From NCBI RefSeq assembly GCF_900187425.1, contig NZ_FYDJ01000004.1:1-64000 (forward strand): DNA of 64,000 bases, read 5' to 3'. Every line of letters starts with the position of its first letter. The stretch's first letter is position 1. The position numbers and the translations under genes are program-made. Below are positions 36,671 to 45,924 of the stretch, piece by piece. A model generated the notes under the pieces. The model was given only the letters and a program-made list of their open reading frames with translations, searched no databases and was not told the origin of the DNA. This stretch comes from Pseudomonas sp. Irchel s3h14. Its GTDB lineage: Bacteria > Pseudomonadota > Gammaproteobacteria > Pseudomonadales > Pseudomonadaceae.

Positions 36671-37477
36671 ATGTTGCTGGCAAGTTTCTTTGGCGTGGTG
36701 ATGGGGTTGGTACTTGGTTTGACCGGCGCCGGTGGCGGCATTCTTGCGGTGCCGGCCTTGGTGCTGGGGCTGGGTTTGACCATGACCCAGGCTGCGCCGG
36801 TCGCACTCTTTGCGGTGGGAAGTGCGGCGGCTGTCGGCGCCATTGACGGGTTGCGCCATGGTCTGGTGCGTTATCGCGCAGCCTTGCTGATTGCCCTGCT
36901 GGGGGCGGTTTTTTCGCCGGTCGGCATCTACTTCGCCCATCAGTTGCCGGAAAAAATCCTGATGATCCTGTTCAGCCTGCTGATGGTCATGGTGGCCTGG
37001 CGGATGCTGCGCCGTGAACGACAGGAAGAGGGACCAAGCGACCACGGCCACGCCAACTGGGGCCAGAAGAACTGCATGCTCGATCAGCAGACCGGGCGCT
37101 TCTCCTGGACCGCCAAGTGCACCGCGACCCTCGCGGCACTGGGCGCGGTGACCGGTGTTGTCTCCGGGCTGCTCGGGGTGGGCGGCGGCTTCCTGATCGT
37201 CCCGGCGTTCAAGCAACTGACCGATGTGCAGATGCGCGGAATCGTCGCCACTTCCTTGATGGTGATCAGCCTGATTTCCGCCATCGGCGTGATCGGCGCG
37301 TTTCAGGCCGGGGTGCGAATCGACGGTCTGGGCGTGGCGTTTATCGTCGCGAGCATCGTCGGCATGATCATTGGCCGAAGACTTTGCGCGCGAGTACCGG
37401 CCCGGGGATTACAGATCGGCTTCGCCAGCATCTGTGTCGTGGTCGCCGCTTATATGCTGTTTAGAGCGGGGGTCTAG
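36671..37477 (+). CDS. TauE/SafE (TSUP) family exporter
   Basis: 268 residues, about eight TM helices in two halves: GVVMGLVLGLTGAGGGILAVPALVLGLGLTMTQAAPVALFAVGSAAAVGAIDGLRHG and GVVSGLLGVGGGFLIVPAFKQLTDVQMRGIVATSLMVISL are the paired TSUP repeats. Likely exports sulfite or another small sulfur anion. Divergent neighbour is the persulfide dioxygenase-like gene, supporting a sulfide/persulfide detoxification pair. Confidence 0.88.
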   Translation: MLLASFFGVVMGLVLGLTGAGGGILAVPALVLGLGLTMTQAAPVALFAVGSAAAVGAIDGLRHGLVRYRAALLIALLGAVFSPVGIYFAHQLPEKILMILFSLLMVMVAWRMLRRERQEEGPSDHGHANWGQKNCMLDQQTGRFSWTAKCTATLAALGAVTGVVSGLLGVGGGFLIVPAFKQLTDVQMRGIVATSLMVISLISAIGVIGAFQAGVRIDGLGVAFIVASIVGMIIGRRLCARVPARGLQIGFASICVVVAAYMLFRAGV

Positions 37478-37686
37478 CAAGTACCGGTTCCTGTGGAGGC
37501 CAGTCCGTTCCACAGGCGTACACCTTAAGTTCCGGGCCTCGTCGATGGACGGTCTTACACCGAACTTGTCGCGCATGACCTGCCACTCCAAAGCACTTCA
37601 AAACCGCCTCCAAGGCAGCGTATGACGCCGCCGGTCAGCTTTCGATAATCGCCTCCGACATCCAGTCCCCCGCTGCGGAGCGCGTC

Positions 37687-38871
37687 ATGCACAACAATAA
37701 GAACATCAAGCATCGTTTCTTGCCGGCCTTCATCGCCAGCCTGTCGACCCTCGGTTTGAGCTCGATGGCCGAAGCCGAGATCGTGCTGTACGACAAGGAC
37801 CAGACCACGTTTTCCACCGACGGCTACATCAACGCCTTCTATGTGAACAGCGATGTGGACCGTGCCGGCGACCAATTCGACCGGAAACAGGCGCGGGTCA
37901 AAATGGGTTTTCTGCCCAACTACCTGGGCTTCAACATGAGCAAGCAGGTCGATGACCTCAAGCTCGGTGCCCGGTCCTCCTTCTGGGTGACCATCAACGA
38001 CAGTGAAACCAACGGCACCGACACCGCCATCGACGTGCGGCAGTTCTACGGCACGGTGGCCAACCCGGAGTGGGGCGAAGTGCTGATCGGCAAGGACTTC
38101 GGCCTGTTTGCCCGTTCCAACATCCTGCTGGATGAAATGCTCGCCGGTTACGGCCAGGTCAGCGATACCCTGGGGCTGGTGGACGGTGGCGGGGTGTCGT
38201 TCGGCAACATCGGCACGGGTTATCCGTACCCGTTCCCGACGTCGCAGATTACCTACCGCACGCCGGTGATGGAGGGTTTGCGGGTGGCCGTGGGGATCAT
38301 GGACCCGGTGGACACCAACGACAGCAGCCCGACAGGCAAGGCTTACCAAGAAAACCCGCGTACCGAAAGCGAGATCACCTATCAGTTCGACCTCGCCGGG
38401 GCGAAGATCTACAGCTGGGTCAACGGCAGCTACCAGACGTCGGACAATACCGATTCCACCGTCGAGTCCGTCACCTCCAAAGGCGTCGGCTATGGCGTGC
38501 AGGCGAAAATGGGCGGCTTGTCGCTCACTGGCTCCGGTTTCCAGGCCAAAGGCATCAACCCGTTCTTCACCAACAACGCCGGCGAGCCGACCCTGCGCAA
38601 CGTCGACAGTGACGGTTACCTGCTGCAGGGCTCCTACAAACTGGGCAAGAACCGCTTGGCTTTGTCTTACGGCAAGACCAACGACGACGGCAATGGCGTG
38701 GTCGGCAGCGGCGCGGACTACGAAACGCGCGGCGTTGCGCTGTTCCATGACGTCAACGACAACCTCAAGCTGGTGGCCGAGTACAACCAGTTCGCAATCA
38801 ACGGCCACGACACCAGCGACCAGAACGAAGACACCGACACCTTTGCGGTGGGGGCGGTGCTGACCTGGTAA
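37687..38871 (+). CDS. Outer-membrane porin
   Basis: 394 residues. N-terminal signal peptide ending near SSMAEA-EI, then an amphipathic beta-strand-rich sequence with many Gly/Asp/Asn turns and a C-terminal aromatic residue (AVGAVLTW), the outer-membrane insertion signal. Resembles gram-negative general porins (Porin_4 type). It starts the alcohol-oxidation region, so uptake of alcohols or aromatic substrates is plausible but not shown. Confidence 0.85.
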   Translation: MHNNKNIKHRFLPAFIASLSTLGLSSMAEAEIVLYDKDQTTFSTDGYINAFYVNSDVDRAGDQFDRKQARVKMGFLPNYLGFNMSKQVDDLKLGARSSFWVTINDSETNGTDTAIDVRQFYGTVANPEWGEVLIGKDFGLFARSNILLDEMLAGYGQVSDTLGLVDGGGVSFGNIGTGYPYPFPTSQITYRTPVMEGLRVAVGIMDPVDTNDSSPTGKAYQENPRTESEITYQFDLAGAKIYSWVNGSYQTSDNTDSTVESVTSKGVGYGVQAKMGGLSLTGSGFQAKGINPFFTNNAGEPTLRNVDSDGYLLQGSYKLGKNRLALSYGKTNDDGNGVVGSGADYETRGVALFHDVNDNLKLVAEYNQFAINGHDTSDQNEDTDTFAVGAVLTW

Positions 38872-39026
38872 GCCTTTGGTGGCGACCTTCGCTGCGCGCA
38901 TCGCGGCGAGGGTCGACACCGTTCTCATCCCATCGAAGCGGCTACCCGCTACCCAAGTAGCATACGTAGCAGCTCACAGGCTTCGTACACTCGAACCTCA
39001 TACATGCGCACCTGCGGGAGGCGACG

Positions 39027-40190
39027 ATGCAGCAGGTCCAGAGTGAAGGTGTGGTCAGTGCAATGTCCCAGGCCACCGATGCCCAGCAAGTGGCCCAGGA
39101 GCTGGCGCGACAACTGTTGCACCCGCACTTGGGCTTCGTGCTGTTCTTCTGTTCCGCCGAGTACGACTTGCAGGCGCTGGGCCAGGCCTTGCAACAAAGC
39201 TTCGGTGGCATTCGCCTGGTGGGTTGCACCAGCGCCGGGGAAATCACGCCCCTGGGCTACGGGCGCAACTGCGTGACCGCGGTGGGCTTTGACCACCGGC
39301 ATTTTTCCATCGACGCCGAACTGATCTCCGAGATGGAGCGTTTCAGCCTGATCGACGCCCAGCAAATGGTCGAGCGACTGGTCAGTGGCTGTCGCAGCAA
39401 CACCCTGGCGCCGATCAAGGGCAACAGCTTTGCGTTGACCCTGCTCGATGGTTTGTCCAGTCGGGAAGAAATGGTCCTCGCGGCCCTGAGCGCGGCGTTG
39501 GGCGACATTCCGCATTTCGGCGGTTCGGCCGGCGACGACAATTACCTGACCCACACCCACGTCTATTTTAATGGCGAGTTCCACAGCGGCGCGGCGGTGG
39601 TGGTGCTGGTCAATACCTGGCTGGACTTCGAGGTGTTCACCACTCACCACATCCTGCCGAGGGCGGAAAAACTGGTGGTCACCGGAGCCGACAGCGCCTC
39701 GCGCCGGGTCTTTGAACTCAACGCCGAGCCGGCCGCCGAGGAGTACGCCCGGCACATCGGCGTGCCGGTGGCGGAGCTCGATCATCGGATCTTCGCCGCG
39801 CACCCGTTGGCCGTGCGGATCAACGATCAGTATTACGTGCGGGCGATCCAGCAGGTTCACCCGGACCTGAGCCTGAGTTTCTACTGCGCGGTGGAAAACG
39901 GCATCGTCCTCACGGTCATGACGCCAGGCCCGATGCTGCCGAATCTGCAAACCCTGTTCGAAGGCTTGCAGGAGCGCCTCGGCGATCTGTTGCTGACCAT
40001 CGGCTGCGACTGCTTTCTCAGGCGTCTGGAACTCGAAGACGGCGGCAGTCTGGAGCAGATCGGAACGTTTTTGCGTGACCAGCGGGTGATGGGTTTCAAC
40101 ACCTACGGAGAACAGTTCAATGGCATGCACATCAACCAGACCTTCACCGGGGTTGCCATTGCCCGAGGCCGGTCCCCTGGGCACCGCTGA
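39027..40190 (+). CDS. nosP: FIST-domain sensor protein NosP
   Basis: 387 residues, FIST_N plus FIST_C domains: GFVLFFCSAEYDLQALGQALQQSFGGIRLVGCTSAGEITP, HFGGSAGDDNYLTHTHVYFNGEFHSGAAVVV and the C-terminal GFNTYGEQFNGMHINQTFTGVAI. In P. aeruginosa the homologue next to NahK is a haem protein that senses nitric oxide and inhibits the kinase. The overlap of its 3' end with the kinase gene supports a matched pair. Confidence 0.85.
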   Translation: MQQVQSEGVVSAMSQATDAQQVAQELARQLLHPHLGFVLFFCSAEYDLQALGQALQQSFGGIRLVGCTSAGEITPLGYGRNCVTAVGFDHRHFSIDAELISEMERFSLIDAQQMVERLVSGCRSNTLAPIKGNSFALTLLDGLSSREEMVLAALSAALGDIPHFGGSAGDDNYLTHTHVYFNGEFHSGAAVVVLVNTWLDFEVFTTHHILPRAEKLVVTGADSASRRVFELNAEPAAEEYARHIGVPVAELDHRIFAAHPLAVRINDQYYVRAIQQVHPDLSLSFYCAVENGIVLTVMTPGPMLPNLQTLFEGLQERLGDLLLTIGCDCFLRRLELEDGGSLEQIGTFLRDQRVMGFNTYGEQFNGMHINQTFTGVAIARGRSPGHR

Positions 40191-42753
40191 GCTTCAGGCG
40201 CAGATCGCCAGCCTGCAGCGCGACAACCACAAACTGCAGCGCATCAATGGCGCGCTGATCGAACGGATCGAGTCCGGCATCACCCGCGGCAACGACCCGT
40301 ACGCGGCGTTCCAGCATTCGGTGGTGCTGGCCGAGCAGGTGCGTGAACGCACCGACGCCTTGAACCAGGCCATGGCCGAACTCAAGTCGGGCAATCACTT
40401 GCTCAGCGAAGCTCGCCTGCGGGCGGAAACCGCGCATCAGCATTTGATCGATGCGATCGAGAGCATTTCCGATGCGTTTGTGCTGTTCGATGCGGACCAG
40501 CGAATCGTCTTGTTCAATAGCCGTTTCAAGGCGTTCTGGGGCAACAGCCGGGTGCGGATCAACGCCGGCATGCGCCTGGCCGAGGTCAAGCGACTGATGT
40601 CCGCCACCGGGCTGTTCACTGAAGAACCGCGGGGTCATGCCGACGAAAACCTGCTCTATCGCCTGCAGGACGGTCGCTGGTTACAAGTCAGCGAAAGGCC
40701 GACTCAGGAAGGCGGGCGGGTGATCCTGTTTACCGACATTACCGACGTCAAACTCAGCGAAACCGTGCGCCGCGAGCAGGCGGTGGCGCAGAAATCGCAT
40801 TTGTTGCAACGTGCGGTCGACAACCTGTCCCAAGGCGTGGCCATGGTCAACGCCGAGGGCATTCTGGAGTTGTGGAACCGGCGTTTCCTCGAACTCAGCG
40901 GACTGGCCCCGGTGGCGGCTCATCGTCCGTTTGCCGAAGTGATCGGCGACAGCGAGTTGAACCTGCTGACCCCGGCCAGTCGGGATCTAAACGGGCGGCA
41001 CGTGCAGGAATGCGAGCAGCGCCTCTACGATGGCCGGGTGCTGGAAATCCGCACCCATCCGTTGCCTACCGGCGGTTTCGTCAACACCTTCACCGACATC
41101 ACCGAACGCTACCAACACGCCGAAGCGCTGAGCGAAAGCGAGCGCTGGATTCGCCTGATCACCGACCATGTGCCGGCGCTGATCGCCTACCTCAATGCCG
41201 ATCTGGTCTACGAGTTCACCAACAAGGTGTATGAAGAGTGGTACTGCTGGCCTCGGGGCGTGATGCTCGGGCAGAGCCTGCGCGAAGTCCACAGCGAACA
41301 GCATTACCAGCGCCTCGAAGCCTACGTGGCCCGGGCCCTGGCCGGTGAGAGCGTGACGTTCGAGTTCGCCGAAACCAACATCAACAACCAGGAACGCTAC
41401 ATGCTGCGCTCCTACGTACCCAATCGCCTGGCCACCGGGGAAGTGGTGGGGATTTTCGTGTTGATCCGCGACATCACCGAACGCCGCCGCACCGCTGAAG
41501 CGCTGCACCAGGCCTATCAGAATCTTGAGTTGCGGGTGCGCGAACGGACGGCGGAACTGACCACGCTCAACGACCAATTACTGCGTGAGATCGATGAGCG
41601 TCGGCGGGCGGAATCTCGCCTGCGTGAAGCCAAACTCGAGGCCGAACAGGCCAACCTGTCGAAGACCAAGTTTCTCGCCGCCGTCAGTCACGACCTGCTG
41701 CAACCACTCAACGCCGCACGGCTGTTTACCAGCGCGTTGCTCGAACGGCGGGAGCCGGTGGCCAATGCGATTTTGGTGCGTAATGTCAGCAACTCCCTGG
41801 AAGACGTGGAGAACCTGCTGGGTACGCTGGTGGACATTTCCAAACTGGATGCCGGGGTGATCAAGGCCGACATTGCGCCGTTCGCCCTGAGCGAATTGCT
41901 GGAGAACCTTGCGGCCGAGTACACCCAAGTGGCTCGCAGTGAAGGCCTGGAACTGCATTTCATTCCTTGTTCCGCATTGGTGCGCAGCGACATTCAGTTG
42001 CTGGCACGGATCCTTCGAAATCTGTTGAGCAACGCCATTCGCTACACCTACAGCGGTCGTGTGGTGCTCGGTTGCCGGCGTCATCACCAGCGCCTGTCGA
42101 TCGAGGTCTGGGACAGCGGCATGGGCATTGCTGAAAATCGCCTCGAGGAGATTTTTCAAGAGTTCAAGCGTGGTGATGTGCAGCGTCCTGATCAGGATCG
42201 CGGTTTGGGCCTGGGCCTGGCGATCGTGGAAAAGATCGCCGGGATTCTCGGTCACAGCATTCATGTGCGTTCGTGGCCGGGCAAGGGCTCGATGTTCTCG
42301 GTCGAAGTGCCGCTCAGCGCCACGGCACCCAAGGCGCTGCCGAGTCTGCTGATGAGTGAACCGATGCTTGAACGTCTGCGTGGGGCGCGGGTGTGGGTGC
42401 TGGACAACGACGCGGCCATTTGCGCCGGCATGCGCACGTTGCTTGAAGGGTGGGGGTGTCTGGTGGTCACTGCACTGTCGGAGCAGGACCTGGCGCGGCA
42501 AGTGGACAACTATCACGAAGAAGCCGATTTGCTGATCGCCGACTATCACCTGAATGACGATCAGAACGGCGTCGATGCCGTGGCCCGGATCAACGCCCGT
42601 CGCGGCTCGGCGATTCCGGCGATGATGATTACTGCTAATTACAGCAACGAGCTGAAGCAGCAGATCCGCGAACTGGGCCACACCCTGATGCACAAACCGG
42701 TGCGGCCGATGAAACTCAAGACCGCGATGAGTCACTTGCTCGGCAGGCCTTGA
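40120..42753 (+). CDS. nahK: Hybrid histidine kinase NahK/ErcS'
   Basis: 877 residues if started at 40120. Coiled-coil N-terminus, three PAS-like domains (about 110-215, 225-330, 335-455; each ending near VILFTDITD, VNTFTDITE, VLIRDITER), HisKA with His524 in AAVSHDLLQPLNAARL, HATPase (DSGMGI … GLGLGLAIVEKIAG) and a C-terminal receiver with phospho-acceptor Asp808 in IADYHL. No TM segment, so cytoplasmic. Overlaps nosP by 71 bases; TTG codons at 40153/40159 with GGGG nearby are alternative starts. In P. aeruginosa it phosphorylates HptB and also links to ethanol-oxidation control. Confidence 0.88.
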   Translation: MACTSTRPSPGLPLPEAGPLGTAELQAQIASLQRDNHKLQRINGALIERIESGITRGNDPYAAFQHSVVLAEQVRERTDALNQAMAELKSGNHLLSEARLRAETAHQHLIDAIESISDAFVLFDADQRIVLFNSRFKAFWGNSRVRINAGMRLAEVKRLMSATGLFTEEPRGHADENLLYRLQDGRWLQVSERPTQEGGRVILFTDITDVKLSETVRREQAVAQKSHLLQRAVDNLSQGVAMVNAEGILELWNRRFLELSGLAPVAAHRPFAEVIGDSELNLLTPASRDLNGRHVQECEQRLYDGRVLEIRTHPLPTGGFVNTFTDITERYQHAEALSESERWIRLITDHVPALIAYLNADLVYEFTNKVYEEWYCWPRGVMLGQSLREVHSEQHYQRLEAYVARALAGESVTFEFAETNINNQERYMLRSYVPNRLATGEVVGIFVLIRDITERRRTAEALHQAYQNLELRVRERTAELTTLNDQLLREIDERRRAESRLREAKLEAEQANLSKTKFLAAVSHDLLQPLNAARLFTSALLERREPVANAILVRNVSNSLEDVENLLGTLVDISKLDAGVIKADIAPFALSELLENLAAEYTQVARSEGLELHFIPCSALVRSDIQLLARILRNLLSNAIRYTYSGRVVLGCRRHHQRLSIEVWDSGMGIAENRLEEIFQEFKRGDVQRPDQDRGLGLGLAIVEKIAGILGHSIHVRSWPGKGSMFSVEVPLSATAPKALPSLLMSEPMLERLRGARVWVLDNDAAICAGMRTLLEGWGCLVVTALSEQDLARQVDNYHEEADLLIADYHLNDDQNGVDAVARINARRGSAIPAMMITANYSNELKQQIRELGHTLMHKPVRPMKLKTAMSHLLGRP

Positions 42754-42774
42754 GGCTTCTGGTGTCTGTGCTGC

Positions 42775-42868
42775 CCCCTTCGCGAGCAAGCCCGCTCCCA
42801 CAATTGACCGAGGCGACTCAGATCCAATGTGGGAGCGGCGGTGCGACGATTCGACTTGCTCGCGAATG
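42775..42868. repeat. REP pair, second arm of the inserted subtype
   Basis: CTTCGCGAGCAAGCCCGCTC at 42778 faces GTGGGAGCGG at 42829, but in the second element GTGGGAGCGG is separated from CTTGCTCGCGAA by CGGTGCGACGATTCGA. Same 38-base variant as at 51631 and 59055. Lies between nahK and erbR ends. Confidence 0.85.
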
Positions 42869-42881
42869 GGGCGACTCGGTC

Positions 42882-43544
42882 TCAACGCCGTAAATACGAT
42901 CCGAAATCTATGTCGCCGGCACTCAAGATCGCTTGCACCCGGTTGTGCACATTGAGTTTGCGCAGGATTGCCGAGACATGCGCCTTAACCGTGGTTTCGG
43001 CGATTTCCAGGGTGTAGGCGATCTGTTTGTTCGACTCGCCCTTGGTCATGCGTTCGAGCACCAGCAACTGCTTGCGGGTCAAGGCCTGGAGCAGTTCAGG
43101 TGGGAAACTCGGGGCATCGTTCATGCGCCTTGTACCGCATTTTTGTGTGCGGATGATGTCCGGCGGCAAGTAGACATTGCCGTTGAGGATCTGCTGGATG
43201 GCCTCGGTCATCTGTACCCGTGGCGAGGATTTGGTGATGAAACCCACCGCGCCGTAAGTGATGGCTTGCAGCACGACCTGTTTGTCCTGTTCGGCCGAGA
43301 CGATCACCACCGGAATGGTCGGCGCCTCGTTGCGCAGGTTGATCAGGCCATTGAGGCCGTGCATGCCGGGCATGTTCAGGTCGAGCAGGATCAGATCCAG
43401 GTCGTCGTGTTCCTGCGTCAGCACCAGGGCGCTGTCCAGGTCGGCGGTTTCCATCACTTCGCTGCCGGGGAAACCGTCGCTGATGACGTTATGAATGGCT
43501 TCGCGAAACAGCGGGTGATCGTCGGCAATCAGAATTTTGTACAT
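42882..43544 (-). CDS. erbR: LuxR-type response regulator ErbR/AgmR
   Basis: 220 residues: receiver with acidic pair Asp8-Asp9, phospho-acceptor Asp55 in [10 protein letters not shown] and Lys105-region FITKSSP; C-terminal NarL/LuxR HTH ([52 protein letters not shown]). Very close to P. aeruginosa ErbR (PA1978) and P. putida AgmR, which activate PQQ and alcohol-oxidation genes. Confidence 0.92.
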   Translation of the reverse strand: MYKILIADDHPLFREAIHNVISDGFPGSEVMETADLDSALVLTQEHDDLDLILLDLNMPGMHGLNGLINLRNEAPTIPVVIVSAEQDKQVVLQAITYGAVGFITKSSPRVQMTEAIQQILNGNVYLPPDIIRTQKCGTRRMNDAPSFPPELLQALTRKQLLVLERMTKGESNKQIAYTLEIAETTVKAHVSAILRKLNVHNRVQAILSAGDIDFGSYLRR

Positions 43545-43600
43545 AGCCTTTCACCTCATTATTTTGTTTAGGGTGTGGCAACAACTCGCACGCGTATAGG

Positions 43601-44158
43601 TCAGGGGAAGGGCTCGGGCTGGGCGGGCGTTACGGGCAGGTTGGCTGCCTGCCAGGCGTCCAGGCCGTCGCGATACCAATACAGAGTCTTATAGCCCATG
43701 GCGGCGGCGCGCTTCACGGCGTTCCAGCTCAGCCAGCAATCGGAGCGGCAGTAGAAGACCAGCGGTTGCGCGAGATCACCTGCGGTCAATGTGTTCAGCT
43801 TACGCGCAAAATAGTCCTGCCAGTCGGGTGTCAGGTCACCGTCGCCGGTATTGGCCAGCCAATGGCTGCCGGGCAGGTTTTCGTGGGGCTGGTCTTCGAT
43901 GAAACGTCCTTGCAACCACTGGCGGCGGTAGACGTCGATCAGCACCGGACGCGGCGTCTGGGTCAGCAGGGTTTGCAGGGCCGCGGTATCGATGATGCCG
44001 GCGCCCTGGACTTGATTCGGGGTCGGACTGCGGTACAGACCGATGCGATAGCCGTCAGCGGAAAACAGCGGGGTTTCGGCCTGCGCGACGCCCAGCAACA
44101 GGCTCAGCGATAGCGCGGCGAGAGAAGGGCGTAGCAGACGACGTCGGGCACGCGGCAT
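43601..44158 (-). CDS. PQQ-dependent catabolism-associated rhodanese-like protein (CXXCW family)
   Basis: 185 residues with a Sec signal peptide (cut near GVAQA-ET), so periplasmic. Rhodanese-like core PRPVLIDVYRRQW … PGSHWLANTGDGDL … PLVFYCRSDCWLSWNAVKRAAAMGYKTLYWYRDGLDAW with the family's CxxxCW cysteine pair. Occurs with quinoprotein dehydrogenases; role unknown. The 13-bp motif TACTAAAGTAGTA lies 83 bases upstream. Confidence 0.85.
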   Translation of the reverse strand: MPRARRRLLRPSLAALSLSLLLGVAQAETPLFSADGYRIGLYRSPTPNQVQGAGIIDTAALQTLLTQTPRPVLIDVYRRQWLQGRFIEDQPHENLPGSHWLANTGDGDLTPDWQDYFARKLNTLTAGDLAQPLVFYCRSDCWLSWNAVKRAAAMGYKTLYWYRDGLDAWQAANLPVTPAQPEPFP

Positions 44159-44240
44159 GGGGGTTCAATCCTTATAGTTATGAACCTATTACATGCCAGT
44201 CTCGGTGCGATTGGAATGCGACGATAGACAGGAAAACCAG

Positions 44241-44253
44241 TACTAAAGTAGTA
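44241..44253. promoter_or_regulatory. Candidate alcohol-regulon operator, copy 1
   Basis: TACTAAAGTAGTA, close to copies at 48206, 48441 and 51784; consensus TACYAARGWASTA. Sits upstream of the rhodanese-like gene. Confidence 0.5.
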
Positions 44254-44300
44254 ATTTCACCTGCCGCATGCACCAATCCTGAAGTCAGCGGAGATCAAAT

Positions 44301-44394
44301 GTGGGAGCGGGCTTGCTCGCGAAGGCGGTATGTCAGGCAACATTTTCGTCGACTGGACGACCGTCTTCGCGAGCAAGCCCGCTCCCACAGGGGG
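44301..44394. repeat. REPIN, GTGGGAGCGGGCTTGCTCGC subtype
   Basis: GTGGGAGCGGGCTTGCTCGC at 44301 is mirrored by GCGAGCAAGCCCGCTCCCAC ending at 44388, with GCAACATTTTCGTCGACTGG in the spacer. Between divergently placed rhodanese-like and ABC permease genes. Confidence 0.9.
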
Positions 44395-44404
44395 ATTTGT
44401 GTTG

Positions 44405-45196
44405 TCAGTTGGTTTTGCGCAGGGCGGCGTGTTGCGGGTTGAAGGTGAACACGGCGAGCAGCGCGAATATCAGCGTCAGCCCCACGCACACCGCCAGTGC
44501 CAACGGATTGAAGCGTTCATACAAGGCAAACCGCACCAATTCCACCGCATGGGTGAACGGGTTCAACGCGCACAACCAGTACAGCCACTCGCTGGACTCG
44601 CGCATCTTCCACAGCGGATACAGCGCCGACGACAGGAAAAACAGCGGGAAGATCACGAAATTCATCACCCCGGCAAAGTTCTCCAGCTGACGGATCGCGT
44701 TCGACAGTAACAGGCCCAGCGCGCTGAGCATCAACGCCACCAGCAGCAACGCCGGTAACGCGATCAACAGCCCCATGGCCGGTGGTTGCACGCCGTACAC
44801 CCAGGCAATCGCCAGAAAGGCATAGACCTGCAACAGCGAGATCAACGAGGTGGCCAACAGTTTGCTGCACAGCAGGAAAGTCCGGGGCAGGGGACTGGTC
44901 AGCAACACACGCATGCTGCCCATTTCGCGGTCGTAGACCATCGACAGCGAACCTTGCATGCCGTTGAACAGCAGGATCATGCAGGCAAGACCAGGGATGA
45001 TGTACACCTCATACGGAATGTAGGTGTCATAGGGCTCGATGATCGCGATCCCGAGTGCGGCGCGAAAACCGGCGGCGAACACCAGCAGCCACAACAACGG
45101 CCGCACCAGCGCACTGAGAAACCGCGTGCGTTGCAACACAAAACGCAGCCATTCACGCAGCACGATGCCGCTGAAACATTGCCAGTAGGCATTCAT
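44405..45196 (-). CDS. ABC transporter permease, alcohol-oxidation associated (PedC type)
   Basis: 263 residues, six TM helices of the ABC-2 type (GFRAALGIAIIEPYDTYIPYEVYIIPGLACMILLFNGMQGSLSMVYDREMGSMRVLLTSPLPRTFLL). Forms an exporter with the ATPase encoded just upstream (four-base overlap). Family members accompany PQQ alcohol dehydrogenases; substrate unknown. Confidence 0.87.
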   Translation of the reverse strand: MNAYWQCFSGIVLREWLRFVLQRTRFLSALVRPLLWLLVFAAGFRAALGIAIIEPYDTYIPYEVYIIPGLACMILLFNGMQGSLSMVYDREMGSMRVLLTSPLPRTFLLCSKLLATSLISLLQVYAFLAIAWVYGVQPPAMGLLIALPALLLVALMLSALGLLLSNAIRQLENFAGVMNFVIFPLFFLSSALYPLWKMRESSEWLYWLCALNPFTHAVELVRFALYERFNPLALAVCVGLTLIFALLAVFTFNPQHAALRKTN

Positions 45197-45924
45197 TGGG
45201 CGGCTCCTGAAGTCGTCAGTCGAGTGAAGGCCGAGCCGAGGTCGCCGCCGTGTTCCAGGCTCAGGGCGTCGGCTTGTCCGCTGGCGACCAGCCGGCCCTG
45301 ATGCAGGATCAACAAGTCGTCGCTCGGCTGTACTTCATCGAGTAAGTGAGTGGTCCAGAGCACGCTGATGCCTTGCTCGAGGCACAGGCTGCGGATGTGT
45401 TGATTGAGCGCCAGACGACTGGCCGGATCGAGGCCGACGCTGGCCTCGTCGAGCAACAGCAGGCGCGGTTCATGCAGCAGAGCGCGGGCGATTTCCACCC
45501 GGCGACGGTGGCCGCCATTGAGTTCGCGGACCCGTTCGCGACGGCGTTCGGTCAAGGCCTGACGAGCCAGTTCGGCGTCGACCCGCAGGCCGGTCTGGCG
45601 CCGGGACATCCCATGCAGCGCGGCGTGATAGCGCAGGTTTTGCTCGACGCTGAGGTCCAGGTCCAGCGTGCTTTGCTGAAACACCACACCCAATTGCTTG
45701 AGCGCCGGACGCGCCGCATTCCGCAACGAACAGCCGCCGACGCGGATGTCACCGCGTTGCAAATCGTAGAGTCGAGTGAGCAGGGCGATCAGCGTCGATT
45801 TGCCAGCGCCGTTCGGCCCGAGCAGCGCAGCAAAACGGCCAGGTGCCAGGCTGAAACTCACCTGACGCAACGCCTCTTTCGCACCATAAGCGAAACTCAG
45901 CTCGCTGACTTCCAGTGCGTTCAT
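45193..45924 (-). CDS. ABC transporter ATP-binding protein, PQQ-associated
   Basis: 243 residues. Walker A GPNGAGKST, Q-loop VVFQQSTLD, Walker B LLLLDEASVGLD and H-loop TTHLLDEV. The signature motif is LNGGHRRRVEIARAL rather than LSGGQ, a variation to note. ATG at 45924 overlaps the preceding stop (ATGA), so the upstream in-frame Met is rejected. Partner of the PedC-type permease. Confidence 0.9.
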   Translation of the reverse strand: MNALEVSELSFAYGAKEALRQVSFSLAPGRFAALLGPNGAGKSTLIALLTRLYDLQRGDIRVGGCSLRNAARPALKQLGVVFQQSTLDLDLSVEQNLRYHAALHGMSRRQTGLRVDAELARQALTERRRERVRELNGGHRRRVEIARALLHEPRLLLLDEASVGLDPASRLALNQHIRSLCLEQGISVLWTTHLLDEVQPSDDLLILHQGRLVASGQADALSLEHGGDLGSAFTRLTTSGAAQ

